Positions 16,906 through 25,927 of a stretch of 64,000 nt of DNA are shown in pieces (the first letter of the stretch is position 1; each line of letters starts with the position of its first letter). Under the pieces are notes generated by a model. It did no database searches, had not been told where the DNA came from, and saw nothing but the letters and a program-made list of their open reading frames with translations. A program made the translations under genes and the position numbers. The stretch is from the NCBI GenBank assembly GCA_947461435.1, contig CANHLE010000003.1, positions 31,121 through 95,120 of the forward strand, read 5' to 3'. Source of the stretch: Paracoccaceae bacterium (GTDB lineage: Bacteria; Pseudomonadota; Alphaproteobacteria; Rhodobacterales; Rhodobacteraceae).

Positions 16906-17189
16906 GCCAGCGCCGAGCCCAGTTTCATCGCCAGACCCATGTTTCCTTCGACTTTCAGCTTTCCGGTCATGAAGGCCGAGGTGGGCGATAGATCGCCGTC
17001 AAACATCGCCTGAAAATCGTCAACGCTGGCCGTCAGGGTAACGTCTGCTTCGTCATCGCCGGCGTGAACGCCGGTGGCATCCACCATGATGGAGCCTTCG
17101 CCAATCATCACGAACTTGGCCACAGCATCAAAGCCACCCGTGAATTTTGCCGACAACGCCGTTACTGCTGCAGAAATCACATCGCTCAT
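16902..17189 (-). CDS. SCP2 sterol-binding-domain protein
   Basis: A 95-residue single-domain SCP2 protein, predicted cytoplasmic and able to bind lipids or acyl chains in a hydrophobic tunnel. Recognisable features are KFTGGFDAVAKFVMIGEGSI, then DDEADVTLTASVDDFQAM, and the closing FMTGKLKVEGNMGLAMKLG, all typical of SCP2. The ATG at 17189 has GGAG upstream. Its end overlaps the start of the lysophospholipase-like gene by 4 nt. It is divergent from the TPR protein at 17261. The bound lipid is unknown. Confidence 0.88.
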   Translation of the reverse strand: MSDVISAAVTALSAKFTGGFDAVAKFVMIGEGSIMVDATGVHAGDDEADVTLTASVDDFQAMFDGDLSPTSAFMTGKLKVEGNMGLAMKLGSALA

Positions 17190-17260
17190 CTTTTCTCCAA
17201 TCAAGTGACTTTGAACCCGTGACCACTGGAATTTTGTGCAGGTTCCGCTACCTTGGTCTT

Positions 17261-17821
17261 ATGAAAGCGCTTCGGTCATTACTCAATCGTTTCGTTGCGG
17301 CAGTTTTGGTGCTGCTCTTTGCATTTGGGCCGTCTTTCGCCGATCAGGCAACCTTGGATGACCTTTTTTCACGTCTTCCCGATGCGAGTGAGGACGAAGC
17401 CCAACGCATCACCGAATCTATCTGGATCGAATGGTCAAAATCTGGCTCTGCCTCGATGGATTTACTGTTGGAGAGGGGACGTGATGCGATGGCTGCGGGG
17501 GAGTTCAATGCGGCAATCGAACATTTTACTGCGCTGATCGACCATGCGCCCGACTTTGCCGAAGCCTATAATGCGCGGGCAACGGCCTATTACCAAACGG
17601 GTGACCTTGGACCATCGGTGGCCGATATTGCCAAGGCGCTGGATCTGAACCCACGGCATTTTGGGGCCTTGTCTGGCCTTGGCATGATCTTCGAAGAGAT
17701 TGGCCGTCCGGAAAAGGCGCTGGAGGCTTATCGGGCCGCGCTGTCTGTCAATCCGCATTTGTCTGAGGTAAACGAGTCTGTACAGCGGCTTGAAGCTGAT
17801 CTGGCGGGGCAAGATCTTTAA
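17261..17821 (+). CDS. Exported tetratricopeptide-repeat protein
   Basis: A 186-residue protein with a signal peptide (a basic MKALRSLLNRF, a hydrophobic run to about residue 24, and a likely cut near SFA-DQ). Two to three tetratricopeptide repeats follow, at about residues 75-175, clearest in FAEAYNARATAYYQTGDLGPS and FGALSGLGMIFEEIGRPEKA. TPR proteins mediate protein-protein contacts; here the location would be periplasmic. ATG at 17261 gives a proper signal peptide; longer readings to the left do not. It ends 6 nt before the helicase gene, so co-transcription is possible. Similar TPR proteins are widespread in Rhodobacterales. Confidence 0.82.
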   Translation: MKALRSLLNRFVAAVLVLLFAFGPSFADQATLDDLFSRLPDASEDEAQRITESIWIEWSKSGSASMDLLLERGRDAMAAGEFNAAIEHFTALIDHAPDFAEAYNARATAYYQTGDLGPSVADIAKALDLNPRHFGALSGLGMIFEEIGRPEKALEAYRAALSVNPHLSEVNESVQRLEADLAGQDL

Positions 17822-17827
17822 GGCAAT

Positions 17828-20749
17828 ATGATGGACATGACCCCGCGGGTCACGGCGGTCTTGGGGCCGACCAACACCGGCAAGACCCACTTTGCGATCG
17901 ACAGGATGCTGGCGCATCGGACGGGCGTTATCGGCCTGCCGCTGCGTCTTCTGGCGCGCGAGGTTTATGACCGCATCGTGCAGCAACGGGGCCCGTCTGT
18001 GGTGGCGCTGGTGACCGGCGAAGAACGGATTGTGCCGGATCGAACCCAATATTGGGTTTGCACCGTTGAAGCCATGCCCCAAGAAATCGGCGCAGACTTT
18101 GTGGCCATCGACGAAATTCAACTGTGTGCAGATCCCGACCGAGGGCATGTTTTTACCGACCGGCTTTTGCGGGCGCGGGGCCTGCACGAGACGCTGTTCA
18201 TGGGCGCGGAAACCATGCGGCAGGTGATCGCCAACCTGGTGCCCGGGGTGACCTTCCTGAAACGCGAACGTTTTTCGCAATTGACCTATACGGGTTCGAA
18301 AAAGATAAGCAGGATGCCGCCGCGAACCGCAATTGTGGGGTTTTCGGTTGAAAATGTCTATGCCATTGCCGAACTGATCAAGCGTCAGAAGGGGGGGTGT
18401 GCGGTGGTCATGGGGGCCTTGTCACCCCGCACACGCAACGCGCAGGTCGCGCTGTATCAGAACGGCGATGTTGACTATCTGGTGGCGACCGATGCCATCG
18501 GGATGGGTTTGAATCTGGATATCAAACATGTGGCCTTCTCTGCGACGGCGAAATTTGACGGTCGCCGGATGCGGGGGCTTTACCCGCAAGAGTTGGGTCA
18601 GATCGCGGGCCGGGCGGGCCGTTACCTTGAAAACGGATCCTTCGGTGTCACGGGCGAGGCGCGCCCTTTTGACCCTGAGGTGATCGAGGCCATCGAAAAC
18701 CACCAGTTTCAGCCGATCCGAAAGCTGCATTGGCGCAACCACGCCCTTGAATTTGGAACGGTGGAAAAGCTGCTGCGCAGCCTTGAGGCGCCCACCGACA
18801 ACGATTGGCTGACCCGTGCGCGCGATGCCGATGATGTGCTGGCCCTCAAGGCGCTGAAAGAGATGCCAGAGGTCCAAGAGCGGTTGGACAGCCCCAAAAG
18901 GGTGCGGCTGCTGTGGGATGTCTGCCGCATCCCCGATTTTCGCGGCGCGTCGGAAAATGAACATTTTACGCTGCTTGCCAGAATCTACGAATTTCTGTGC
19001 GGCCGCGGCCTTGGCGGCGGGAAAGTCCCGTCAGAATGGTTGAAAAAGGCCGTCGAACGTATCGATAAACCCGGCGGAGATATTGATACGATCTCCAAAA
19101 GGTTGGCTTATATCCGCACTTGGACCTATGTGGCGCAACGCAAAGGCTGGGTTGAAGACGAAAGCCATTGGAAAGATGAGACGCGCGCGGTAGAAGACCG
19201 CCTGTCGGATGCTTTGCACATGGCACTGACACAAAGATTTGTTGACCGGCGTACCAGTGTCTTGTTGCGGCGGTTGAAGCAGAAGGAGACCCTCGTGGCC
19301 GAGGTTAATGACAAAGGCGAAGTAACGGTAGAAGGCGAATTCGTTGGCCGTCTGGAAGGGTTCCGCTTCAAGCAGGATGCCTCTGGATCGTCTCACGAAG
19401 CGCGCACGCTGCATCAGGCGGCGCATCAGGCGCTGAAGCCGGAATTTCATTTGCGGGCGGACCGTTTCTATAACGCTCCGGATACGGAAATGGATTTTAC
19501 CGAACAGGGGGGCCTTATGTGGGGCACCAATGCGGTTGGCAAACTGGTCAAGGGACCCGAGCCGACGCGCCCCGTGGTTGATGCCTTTGTAGATGAAGAA
19601 GCGGGCGAAGAGGTGATCGAAAAGGTCCGTCGCCGGCTGCAACACTTCATCGACCGCAAGGTCGCAGCGCAGTTCGAACCCCTGCTGGCCATGGGCCGAG
19701 ATGAGGCGCTGCAAGGGCTGGCGAAGGGCTTTGCCTTCCGCATGGCCGAATCGATGGGCGTGATCGCGCGCGATGCGGTGGCCACCGAAGTCAAAGACCT
19801 TGATCAAGAGGCCCGCGGCGCCCTGCGCAAACATGGGATCCGCTTTGGTCAGTACACCATTTTCCTGCCATCGCTGCTGAAGCCCGCCCCGACGCGGCTG
19901 AGGCTGGTGCTTTGGTCCCTTTGGAATGGCCTGTCGGAATTCCCTGAAAGCCCCCCTCCGGGGCTTGTGACCATTCCCAACATCGCCGAAGTGCCGAAGA
20001 TGCACTATACGCTAGCCGGATATCATCCCGCAGGCAGCCGCGCGATTCGGATCGACATGCTGGAGCGGTTGGCCGATATCTTGCGCCAAAAAGACAGCCG
20101 CGCGGGTTTTGAAGCGACCCCGGACATGCTGTCGATCACCGGCATGACGTTGGAACAGTTCAACGATCTGATGACGGGTCTTGGCTACAAGGGCGAAAAA
20201 GCGGAACGTGTCAAAGTAAAGACCGCCCCCGTTGTTGCGCCGGTTGTGGTGGATCCAAACGCGCCGATCCTTCCGATTCCTGAAGAAGTGTCGGTCTTGG
20301 CCCCCATCCCCGAGCCTGAGCCGGCCGAAGATGCCGCCCCGCCAGAGATGGAAGCCTTTTATACTTTCACCTGGGCACCCAAGCCGCGGTTCGTGCGGCC
20401 TGAACGTGGCCCGCGTCCAGAGCGCAAAGAGGCAGAGGCCCCTGCGGCAGATCGGCCCGCCCGCGCGCCGCGCCCCGAGGGCGAAAAGCGCGACAGGCCG
20501 CAAAATCGGCGTCCGCCCAAGCCGGATGGTGCAAAGCCCGAGGGTGCCAAATCGGAGGCTTCGCGCCCTGAGGGTGGTGAGAAGCGCCGCGATCATGGGT
20601 CCAAGGGTGGCAAGACCTTTGACAAATCGCGCGACCGCGAACAGCCGAAGAAAACACATCTCTTTGAGGCCCGCCCACCGCGCCCAGAAAAGCCCATCGA
20701 TCCTGATAATCCTTTCGCCGTCTTGATGGCGCTTAAGGGCAAGGTTTGA
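17828..20749 (+). CDS. SUV3-like mitochondrial-type RNA helicase
   Basis: A 973-residue superfamily 2 helicase resembling mitochondrial SUV3. Walker A is GPTNTGKT at residues 13-20, and the DEIQ box is at 95-98. Motif III/IV sequence (AIGMGLNLDIKHVAFSA) and motif VI (LGQIAGRAGRYLENG) follow. The C-terminal SUV3-type region runs to about residue 790. The last 180 residues or so form a low-complexity tail rich in Pro, Glu, Arg and Lys, likely disordered and able to bind RNA or partners. RNA unwinding in decay is the inferred role. The gene is followed without a gap by an S4 RNA-binding protein, which supports an RNA function. Confidence 0.9.
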   Translation: MMDMTPRVTAVLGPTNTGKTHFAIDRMLAHRTGVIGLPLRLLAREVYDRIVQQRGPSVVALVTGEERIVPDRTQYWVCTVEAMPQEIGADFVAIDEIQLCADPDRGHVFTDRLLRARGLHETLFMGAETMRQVIANLVPGVTFLKRERFSQLTYTGSKKISRMPPRTAIVGFSVENVYAIAELIKRQKGGCAVVMGALSPRTRNAQVALYQNGDVDYLVATDAIGMGLNLDIKHVAFSATAKFDGRRMRGLYPQELGQIAGRAGRYLENGSFGVTGEARPFDPEVIEAIENHQFQPIRKLHWRNHALEFGTVEKLLRSLEAPTDNDWLTRARDADDVLALKALKEMPEVQERLDSPKRVRLLWDVCRIPDFRGASENEHFTLLARIYEFLCGRGLGGGKVPSEWLKKAVERIDKPGGDIDTISKRLAYIRTWTYVAQRKGWVEDESHWKDETRAVEDRLSDALHMALTQRFVDRRTSVLLRRLKQKETLVAEVNDKGEVTVEGEFVGRLEGFRFKQDASGSSHEARTLHQAAHQALKPEFHLRADRFYNAPDTEMDFTEQGGLMWGTNAVGKLVKGPEPTRPVVDAFVDEEAGEEVIEKVRRRLQHFIDRKVAAQFEPLLAMGRDEALQGLAKGFAFRMAESMGVIARDAVATEVKDLDQEARGALRKHGIRFGQYTIFLPSLLKPAPTRLRLVLWSLWNGLSEFPESPPPGLVTIPNIAEVPKMHYTLAGYHPAGSRAIRIDMLERLADILRQKDSRAGFEATPDMLSITGMTLEQFNDLMTGLGYKGEKAERVKVKTAPVVAPVVVDPNAPILPIPEEVSVLAPIPEPEPAEDAAPPEMEAFYTFTWAPKPRFVRPERGPRPERKEAEAPAADRPARAPRPEGEKRDRPQNRRPPKPDGAKPEGAKSEASRPEGGEKRRDHGSKGGKTFDKSRDREQPKKTHLFEARPPRPEKPIDPDNPFAVLMALKGKV

Positions 20750-21070
20750 TTGCCAGGGCCTTCGGGCAAGCATAATCCTGCGGTCCAGCCGAAACTGCGG
20801 CTGGATAAATGGCTTTTTGTGGCCCGGTTCTTCAAATCCCGCGATCTTGCCGCTGAAACGGTAGAAAGTGGTCATCTGCGCGTGAATGGTCATCGCTGTA
20901 CAAAGCCGGGGTATGGTCTGGGCATCGGAGATGTTTTGACGTTTCCGCAAGCAAACCGCATTCGGGTCGTCAAGGTGACCTCTTTGAGTGAACGGCGTGG
21001 CCCGGCGAGCATAGCCCAGTTACTTTATGTCGACTTGGATGCGACATCCCCGATCGCCCCGCTTGAATGA
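20750..21070 (+). CDS. S4-domain RNA-binding protein (Hsp15-like)
   Basis: A 106-residue protein with an S4 RNA-binding domain at about residues 15-60 ([20 protein letters not shown] and [17 protein letters not shown]). The RLDKWLF...RFFKSR pattern is that of heat-shock protein 15, which binds stalled 50S subunits carrying nascent chains. The start is uncertain: a TTG immediately after the helicase stop (TGATTG) is used, and it keeps a short polar N-terminus. It belongs to the helicase transcription unit. fdxA begins 52 nt later. Confidence 0.85.
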   Translation: MPGPSGKHNPAVQPKLRLDKWLFVARFFKSRDLAAETVESGHLRVNGHRCTKPGYGLGIGDVLTFPQANRIRVVKVTSLSERRGPASIAQLLYVDLDATSPIAPLE

Positions 21071-21122
21071 TCTTGCGGACCGGGCTAAGTCCCGGTTTGC
21101 GACCCAAAAGAAGAGCTGTTTT

Positions 21123-21461
21123 ATGACCTATGTCGTGATCGACAACTGCATCTCTTGCAAATACACCGACTGTGTCGAGGTATGCCCCGTAGATTGCTTC
21201 TATGAGGGCGAGAATATGCTCGTCATCCATCCGGATGAATGCATCGACTGCGGAGTATGCGAGCCTGAATGTCCCGCTGATGCGATCCGCCCGGATACCG
21301 AGCCGAACATGGCCGAATGGGTAGAGTTCAATCGCAAATATTCGATCAAGTGGCCGGTGATCGTGACCAAAAAAGACCCATTGCCCGAAGCCACCGAGCG
21401 CGACGGTGAGACCGGAAAACTTGAAAAGTACTTTTCCGAGGCCCCCGGCGAAGGCGGCTGA
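21123..21461 (+). CDS. fdxA: Seven-iron ferredoxin FdxA
   Basis: A 112-residue ferredoxin of the 3Fe-4S/4Fe-4S type. The N-terminal cysteines read [20 protein letters not shown] and the second set [17 protein letters not shown]. The spacing, and the extended C-terminal region ([16 protein letters not shown]), are standard for alphaproteobacterial FdxA. It is a soluble low-potential electron carrier; partners cannot be told from context. ATG at 21123. It shares its neighbourhood (helicase, S4 protein, then carD) with many Rhodobacterales chromosomes. Confidence 0.93.
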   Translation: MTYVVIDNCISCKYTDCVEVCPVDCFYEGENMLVIHPDECIDCGVCEPECPADAIRPDTEPNMAEWVEFNRKYSIKWPVIVTKKDPLPEATERDGETGKLEKYFSEAPGEGG

Positions 21462-21549
21462 TCCAAACTGCTTCGGAAATGGCAACTATGAGTTGCCGTA
21501 TTTGCGGGCATAACGGCGCTGGATTGACCCTGACAGCGCTGTGCGGCTG

Positions 21550-21597
21550 TTGGAATCAGTCGGTTTTTGTGTTATAGAATCGTTACCATCTCGTAAC
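21550..21597 (+). promoter_or_regulatory. Probable carD promoter with inverted repeat
   Basis: TTGGAA (21550-21555) and TATAGA (21573-21578) are 17 nt apart and resemble a sigma-70 promoter. GTTAC (21582-21586) and GTAAC (21593-21597) form an inverted repeat just past the -10, near the expected transcription start. carD would have a leader of about 130 nt. This is inferred from sequence only. Confidence 0.45.
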
Positions 21598-21727
21598 AAA
21601 CCCGCCAGCCTCAGCGTTGCGAAGCTGAGACCTCAGATTTACGGCAAAATCGTCCACCTTAGCGGCAGTCTTGCTGGCTATGGACCTTTTTGCCCAAAAA
21701 TGGCGATCGCCACCAAGGGAAGACCCC

Positions 21728-22237
21728 ATGACCAAATCGAAGCGGCCCGATTTCCACCCCAATGACTTCGTCGTGTATCCGGCGCATGGCGTGGGCAAGA
21801 TCGTCTCCATTGAAGAGCAGGAAATTGCTGGCATCCATCTGGAACTGTTTGTTGTTTCGTTCGAAAAGGACAAAATGACGCTGCGGGTTCCGACGCACAA
21901 GGCCACGGATATCGGCATGCGCAGCCTGTCGTCGCCGGATGTTGTCAACAAGGCTTTGGATACGCTGAAGGGCAAGGCCCGCGTCAAGCGCGCCATGTGG
22001 TCGCGGCGTGCGCAAGAATACGAACAGAAAATCAACTCGGGTGATTTGATGGCCATCGCAGAAGTGGTGCGTGATTTGCACCGCAATGATGACCAGCGCG
22101 AACAAAGCTACTCTGAACGCCAGCTTTACGAAGCGGCGCTTGAGCGGCTGACGCGCGAAGTTGCGGCCGTGTCAGGCGTTGATGAGGCCGGCGCACAGAA
22201 AAAAGTGGATGACGTTTTGGTGACCCGCGCCGCGTGA
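21728..22237 (+). CDS. carD: CarD-family transcriptional regulator
   Basis: A 169-residue RNA-polymerase-binding protein. The N-terminal Tudor-like RNA polymerase interaction domain is clear (FHPNDFVVYPAHGVGKIVSIEEQEI, then VSFEKDKMTLRVP). The C-terminal helical part, from about residue 75, contains KGKARVKRAMWSRRAQEYEQKINSGD and the family-typical VVRDLHRNDDQREQSYSERQLYEAALERLTRE. In mycobacteria and Rhodobacter, CarD stabilises open promoter complexes, often at promoters with a weak -10. ATG at 21728; 56 upstream codons in frame do not look conserved. A strong terminator follows. Confidence 0.92.
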   Translation: MTKSKRPDFHPNDFVVYPAHGVGKIVSIEEQEIAGIHLELFVVSFEKDKMTLRVPTHKATDIGMRSLSSPDVVNKALDTLKGKARVKRAMWSRRAQEYEQKINSGDLMAIAEVVRDLHRNDDQREQSYSERQLYEAALERLTREVAAVSGVDEAGAQKKVDDVLVTRAA

Positions 22238-22259
22238 TGCGGGCGGTGGTCGGCAAGAG

Positions 22260-22283
22260 GACGGTCCTTCGGGGCCGTCTTTT
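22260..22283 (+). terminator. Intrinsic terminator after carD
   Basis: GACGG (22260-22264) pairs with CCGTC (22275-22279), with additional CC/GG pairs inside around a TTCG-type loop, and is followed by TTTT (22280-22283). It lies 22 nt after the carD stop. Confidence 0.8.
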
Positions 22284-22398
22284 GCATTTTGCCGGGTGGC
22301 CATGGCGCGTCGCGCGCCGACCAGATCGGTCGGTCTGTGTCTGGCGCAGATGAGTGCGGGGCGTTAAGGCTTGGCCAGCCGCCCCATACAGGAAACCC

Positions 22399-23406
22399 AT
22401 GATGGCCTTTGCGTCCCTTTCCGATATCCATTCTGCGCTGCAAGATCTGCCCTGTGCCGATGCAACGGCCATCGCATCTGCGGCCGCGCGCAACGGTCAA
22501 TTGACGAAACCGCCGGGGGCCTTGGCAAGACTTGAAGATCTGGCGATTTGGGTTGCGGGTTGGCAGGGCACGGACAAACCCGCGCTGAACGCGCCGCAAG
22601 TGCTGATCTTTGCGGGCAATCATGGTGTGACGGCACAAGGAATTTCGGCCTTTCCGGCGGATGTGACCGTGCAGATGGTGGCGAATTTTGAACATGGTGG
22701 CGCGGCGATCAACCAATTGTCGAACCTGTACGGCGCGAAGATGCAGGTTCACGCCTTGGAACTTGATCGACCAACAGGGGATTTCACCCAGACCGAGGCG
22801 ATGAGCGAGGCGGAGACCGCCGCGGCCTTTGGCACCGGGTGGGATGCGGTGGATCCGAAGGCGGATCTGCTGGTCGTGGGCGAGATGGGGATCGGCAACA
22901 CCACCGTCGCGGCGGCGCTGTGTTTGGCGTTGTTTGGGGGCACGGCGCAGGATTGGGTTGGTCGGGGCACGGGCGTTGATGATGCCGGGCTGGCACGCAA
23001 GGCCAAAGCCGTGAGCGAAGGTGTTCTGCGCCACGCGCCGGCAGAGCCGTTGCAGATCTTGCAGCGGCTGGGTGGACGCGAGATTGCGGCGATGGCGGGG
23101 GCGATGGCGCGTGCGCACGCTTTGCGTATTCCGCTGATCCTTGATGGCTTCATCGCCTGTTCGGCCGCCGCCATCTTGCAGGCCGTCACCCCGGATGCAT
23201 TGGATCATGCGGTTGCGGGCCATCTGTCGGCCGAAGGGGCGCATGGGCGTTTGTTGGCCAAACTGGGCAAAGAGCCCCTTTTGTCGCTGGGTCTAAGGCT
23301 TGGTGAAGGCTCTGGCGCGGCCATTGCCATTGGGATTTTGAAATCGGCGGTTGCGTGTCATTCCGGGATGATGACTTTTTCCGAGGCGGGAGTATCGGCC
23401 GGTTGA
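22399..23406 (+). CDS. cobT: Nicotinate-nucleotide--dimethylbenzimidazole phosphoribosyltransferase
   Basis: A 335-residue CobT/CobU-type enzyme. It transfers phosphoribose from nicotinate mononucleotide to 5,6-dimethylbenzimidazole, making the alpha-ribazole phosphate of the cobalamin lower loop. Diagnostic blocks are [56 protein letters not shown] and the C-terminal [15 protein letters not shown], with the catalytic Glu in GEGSG. ATG at 22399 (or the adjacent ATG at 22402) follows AGGAAA. No cobalamin riboswitch was seen upstream. The 3' end overlaps the convergent antiporter gene by 49 nt, unusual for this compact but otherwise tidy region. Confidence 0.93.
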   Translation: MMAFASLSDIHSALQDLPCADATAIASAAARNGQLTKPPGALARLEDLAIWVAGWQGTDKPALNAPQVLIFAGNHGVTAQGISAFPADVTVQMVANFEHGGAAINQLSNLYGAKMQVHALELDRPTGDFTQTEAMSEAETAAAFGTGWDAVDPKADLLVVGEMGIGNTTVAAALCLALFGGTAQDWVGRGTGVDDAGLARKAKAVSEGVLRHAPAEPLQILQRLGGREIAAMAGAMARAHALRIPLILDGFIACSAAAILQAVTPDALDHAVAGHLSAEGAHGRLLAKLGKEPLLSLGLRLGEGSGAAIAIGILKSAVACHSGMMTFSEAGVSAG

Positions 23407-25319
23407 TCGTCGACCTCGATCAGATCGGCCGTCACTTCCAAGGGACGAACCTCATAAATCTCGCCCATGATCGCGGCTTCCAATTCTTGCTCAAGCTCCT
23501 GCGAGCGCCGGATATAGGCTTCGTTCTTGTCCACGGGCTGTCCGGGAACCCAAACCTCGGCCAGCCCGCGCATGGCCTGCCGGTCCATGCGCCAGAAGGT
23601 CTGTGACAGCTTGGAGGCTTCGTATTCGGAATAGCCAACGTTTTCCAAAACATAGCGGCCCGCGCGGACCGCGCTGTCAAAGGTTTCGCGCACGGTATCA
23701 TTGGCGCCAGCCTGATAAAGTTCATAGACATGCACCCTGTCCCGGGCGCGGGCCACGATGTGAAGATCAGGCCGCATGGTGCGGGCATAGCGGACGATCT
23801 GGGTGGAAATTTTTGGGTCGTTAACCGCGACAACCAGCACAGAGGCCTCCATCAGGCCCGCACTTTGCAACAGTTCGGGCCGTGACGGATCCCCAAAGAA
23901 GCCCTTGACCCCAAACCGGCGGAGCCGCTCGATGATGGCGAGGTCATTGTCAAGAACAACGGCCCGCCGCCCGGTTGAGCGGACCAACCGGTTCACCACC
24001 TGGCCGAAGCGTCCGACTCCGGCAATGATGATTTGGCCCTTTTCATCAATCTCATCATGCGCCGTTTGGGCGCGCGACGCCTCTATGCGCTTGGCGGCGC
24101 GTTCGTAGGCCAGAAACATGATCGGCGCCAGAAGCATGGACAAGCTGACCACCAACAGGGCCATTTGCCCGGCCCCCAGGGGCAATGTGCCGGAAGATCG
24201 GGCAAAGGAGACCAGAAGAAAGCCAAACTCGCCGCCTTGGGCCAAGGAAAAGGCAAAAAGCCAGCGATCGCGGCCCTTTATCTTGAAGACAACGCTGATG
24301 ACCAGAAGGACGATGACCTTGATGGCGATCAATCCAAAAGTGAGGAGCAAGACCAGCAGCGGTTCGCGTGCCAGTATCGCGAAGTTCACGCCCATCCCGA
24401 CCGTGATAAAGAACAAGCCCAAAAGCAGCCCTTTGAAGGGCTTCAACTCTGCCTCCAGCTGATGCCGGAATTCCGACCCGGCCAAGACAACGCCTGCCAC
24501 GAAGGTTCCCAAAGCGGGCGACAGGCCGACGATCATCATCAAGAAGGCGGCGCCCAAGACCAACAGAAGGGCGAAGAAGGTGGACATTTCCGGCAGGCGC
24601 GCGGCATGCACAAAGCGAAACATGGGCCGGCTGAGGTAATGGCCCCCCAGCACGATGGAAGCGACGATGGCCAAGGTCAGCCCCGTCGCCGCCCAACCCG
24701 GCAATGTCTGGATCAAGGTCATGATGGGTTCGGCCGCGCCCGTCGTGGCCTCGGCCGCATTTGGATTGAGGATGCCAAACATGTTTGACGTCGGACCATC
24801 AATGACCCCAAGGGTCAGAAGCGGAATGATCGCCAGCATTGGAATGACGGCCATGTCCTGCATCAACAGCACCGAGAAGGTCGCCCGTCCGCCAGATGTG
24901 CGCAGCAGGTTCTTTTCGGTCAAGGTTTGCAGCACGATGGCGGTGGAGGACAAGGATCCCACCATGCCTGCAATCAGGGAAATTCCAAAACTGACACCGA
25001 AGGCCATCAGGATGGCGCTGATCAAGGCGGTTGTGCCTAAAACCTGCGCACCGCCAAGGCCGATCAAGCGGTGGCGCATGTCCCACAACGCTTTTGGTTC
25101 CAGTTCAAGCCCGATCAAAAACAGCATGATGACGACGCCGAATTCAGCCACATGCTGCAAATCGGTTGTGTCGGCGCCCACCAGACCAAAGACGGGGCCC
25201 ATCAAGATCCCGGCAGCAAGATATCCTAAAACCGAACCAAGTCCTGCCCGCACCGCCAAGGGAACAATCAGCACAGCCGCCCCGAGATAGATCAACGCTT
25301 CGTAGAGCACATTTTCCAT
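23358..25319 (-). CDS. Kef-type cation:proton antiporter (CPA2 family)
   Basis: A 653-residue membrane antiporter. About twelve transmembrane segments fill residues 1-385, with the CPA2 motifs [11 protein letters not shown] and [16 protein letters not shown] near the N-terminus and [21 protein letters not shown] cytoplasmic RCK/TrkA-N domain begins at about residue 415 ([19 protein letters not shown]), with the nucleotide-binding GxGxxG. It resembles KefB/KefC, glutathione-gated K+/H+ antiporters. No KefF/KefG quinone oxidoreductase partner is adjacent, so the exact ion and gating are unsettled. ATG at 25319. The C-terminal 16 codons run antiparallel over the end of cobT. Confidence 0.9.
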   Translation of the reverse strand: MENVLYEALIYLGAAVLIVPLAVRAGLGSVLGYLAAGILMGPVFGLVGADTTDLQHVAEFGVVIMLFLIGLELEPKALWDMRHRLIGLGGAQVLGTTALISAILMAFGVSFGISLIAGMVGSLSSTAIVLQTLTEKNLLRTSGGRATFSVLLMQDMAVIPMLAIIPLLTLGVIDGPTSNMFGILNPNAAEATTGAAEPIMTLIQTLPGWAATGLTLAIVASIVLGGHYLSRPMFRFVHAARLPEMSTFFALLLVLGAAFLMMIVGLSPALGTFVAGVVLAGSEFRHQLEAELKPFKGLLLGLFFITVGMGVNFAILAREPLLVLLLTFGLIAIKVIVLLVISVVFKIKGRDRWLFAFSLAQGGEFGFLLVSFARSSGTLPLGAGQMALLVVSLSMLLAPIMFLAYERAAKRIEASRAQTAHDEIDEKGQIIIAGVGRFGQVVNRLVRSTGRRAVVLDNDLAIIERLRRFGVKGFFGDPSRPELLQSAGLMEASVLVVAVNDPKISTQIVRYARTMRPDLHIVARARDRVHVYELYQAGANDTVRETFDSAVRAGRYVLENVGYSEYEASKLSQTFWRMDRQAMRGLAEVWVPGQPVDKNEAYIRRSQELEQELEAAIMGEIYEVRPLEVTADLIEVDDQPADTPASEKVIIPE

Positions 25320-25339
25320 TTAAGTCCTTTCGGGCAGTG

Positions 25340-25813
25340 TCAGGTTGGCAACGGGGTGTCAGATTTCATTTGATCCATGACGATCTGGCTTTCGACCCGC
25401 GCCACGCTGGCATGGGCCAGAAGGCGGCCGTGGATAAGTTGGTTCAGGGCGGGCAAATCGGCGCACCAGATGCGCAACAGATAGTCGGTGCTGCCCGTAA
25501 GGGTCCAGGCGCTGATGACTTCAGGCATGGACGCCAAAAGCTGGCCAAAGGCCTTTGCGGCTTCGGGTGCATGGCTGGCCATCTGAACTTGGATAAAGGC
25601 CTGAACCGTCAATCCCAGTTTGGAAGGTGCCAGCCGTGCGCCATAGTTCAGAATATAGCCCTCACTTTCAAGCCTTTGCCGTCGGCGGGCGGCCTGACTT
25701 GCCGACAGGTTCAGGATTTCGCCAAGATCCTGGGCGGTCAACGTGGCGTTTTTCTGAATTTCGGCCAAGAGCCGGGAATCGGTGGCATCAAGCATGCGGA
25801 ATTCTCGCATCAT
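25340..25813 (-). CDS. Lrp/AsnC-family regulator divergent from hpd
   Basis: A 157-residue Lrp/AsnC protein. The helix-turn-helix (LTAQDLGEILNLSASQAARRRQRLE) occupies about residues 25-50 and the RAM ligand/oligomer domain the rest (LTGSTDYLLRIWCADLPALNQL). Lrp proteins sense amino acids or related acids. It is divergent from 4-hydroxyphenylpyruvate dioxygenase, so control of tyrosine breakdown is inferred; a palindrome lies in the gap at 25873-25888. The start may be ATG 25813 or the downstream ATG at 25795, which has a GAGA seven bases before it. It ends 20 nt before the antiporter start on the same strand. Confidence 0.85.
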   Translation of the reverse strand: MMREFRMLDATDSRLLAEIQKNATLTAQDLGEILNLSASQAARRRQRLESEGYILNYGARLAPSKLGLTVQAFIQVQMASHAPEAAKAFGQLLASMPEVISAWTLTGSTDYLLRIWCADLPALNQLIHGRLLAHASVARVESQIVMDQMKSDTPLPT

Positions 25814-25872
25814 TTATGGATTGGATGCGACTATGTGGTAATAAATCACAATAATACAATGAAGTTTGCGTG

Positions 25873-25888
25873 AAGAATGCGGATTCTT
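25873..25888. promoter_or_regulatory. Palindrome between Lrp gene and hpd
   Basis: AAGAAT (25873-25878), spacer GCGG, ATTCTT (25883-25888): an exact 6-bp inverted repeat 40 nt before the hpd start. It is a candidate binding site for the divergent Lrp-type regulator; binding is inferred. Confidence 0.45.
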
Positions 25889-25927
25889 TGCGTTACTTTC
25901 CTGATGAGATTTATGCAGGAGTATCCC

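Noticed and set aside
22238..22398. Possible cobalamin riboswitch before cobT
   Set aside because: The interval is short, is mostly the carD terminator, and lacks the conserved B12-box sequence.
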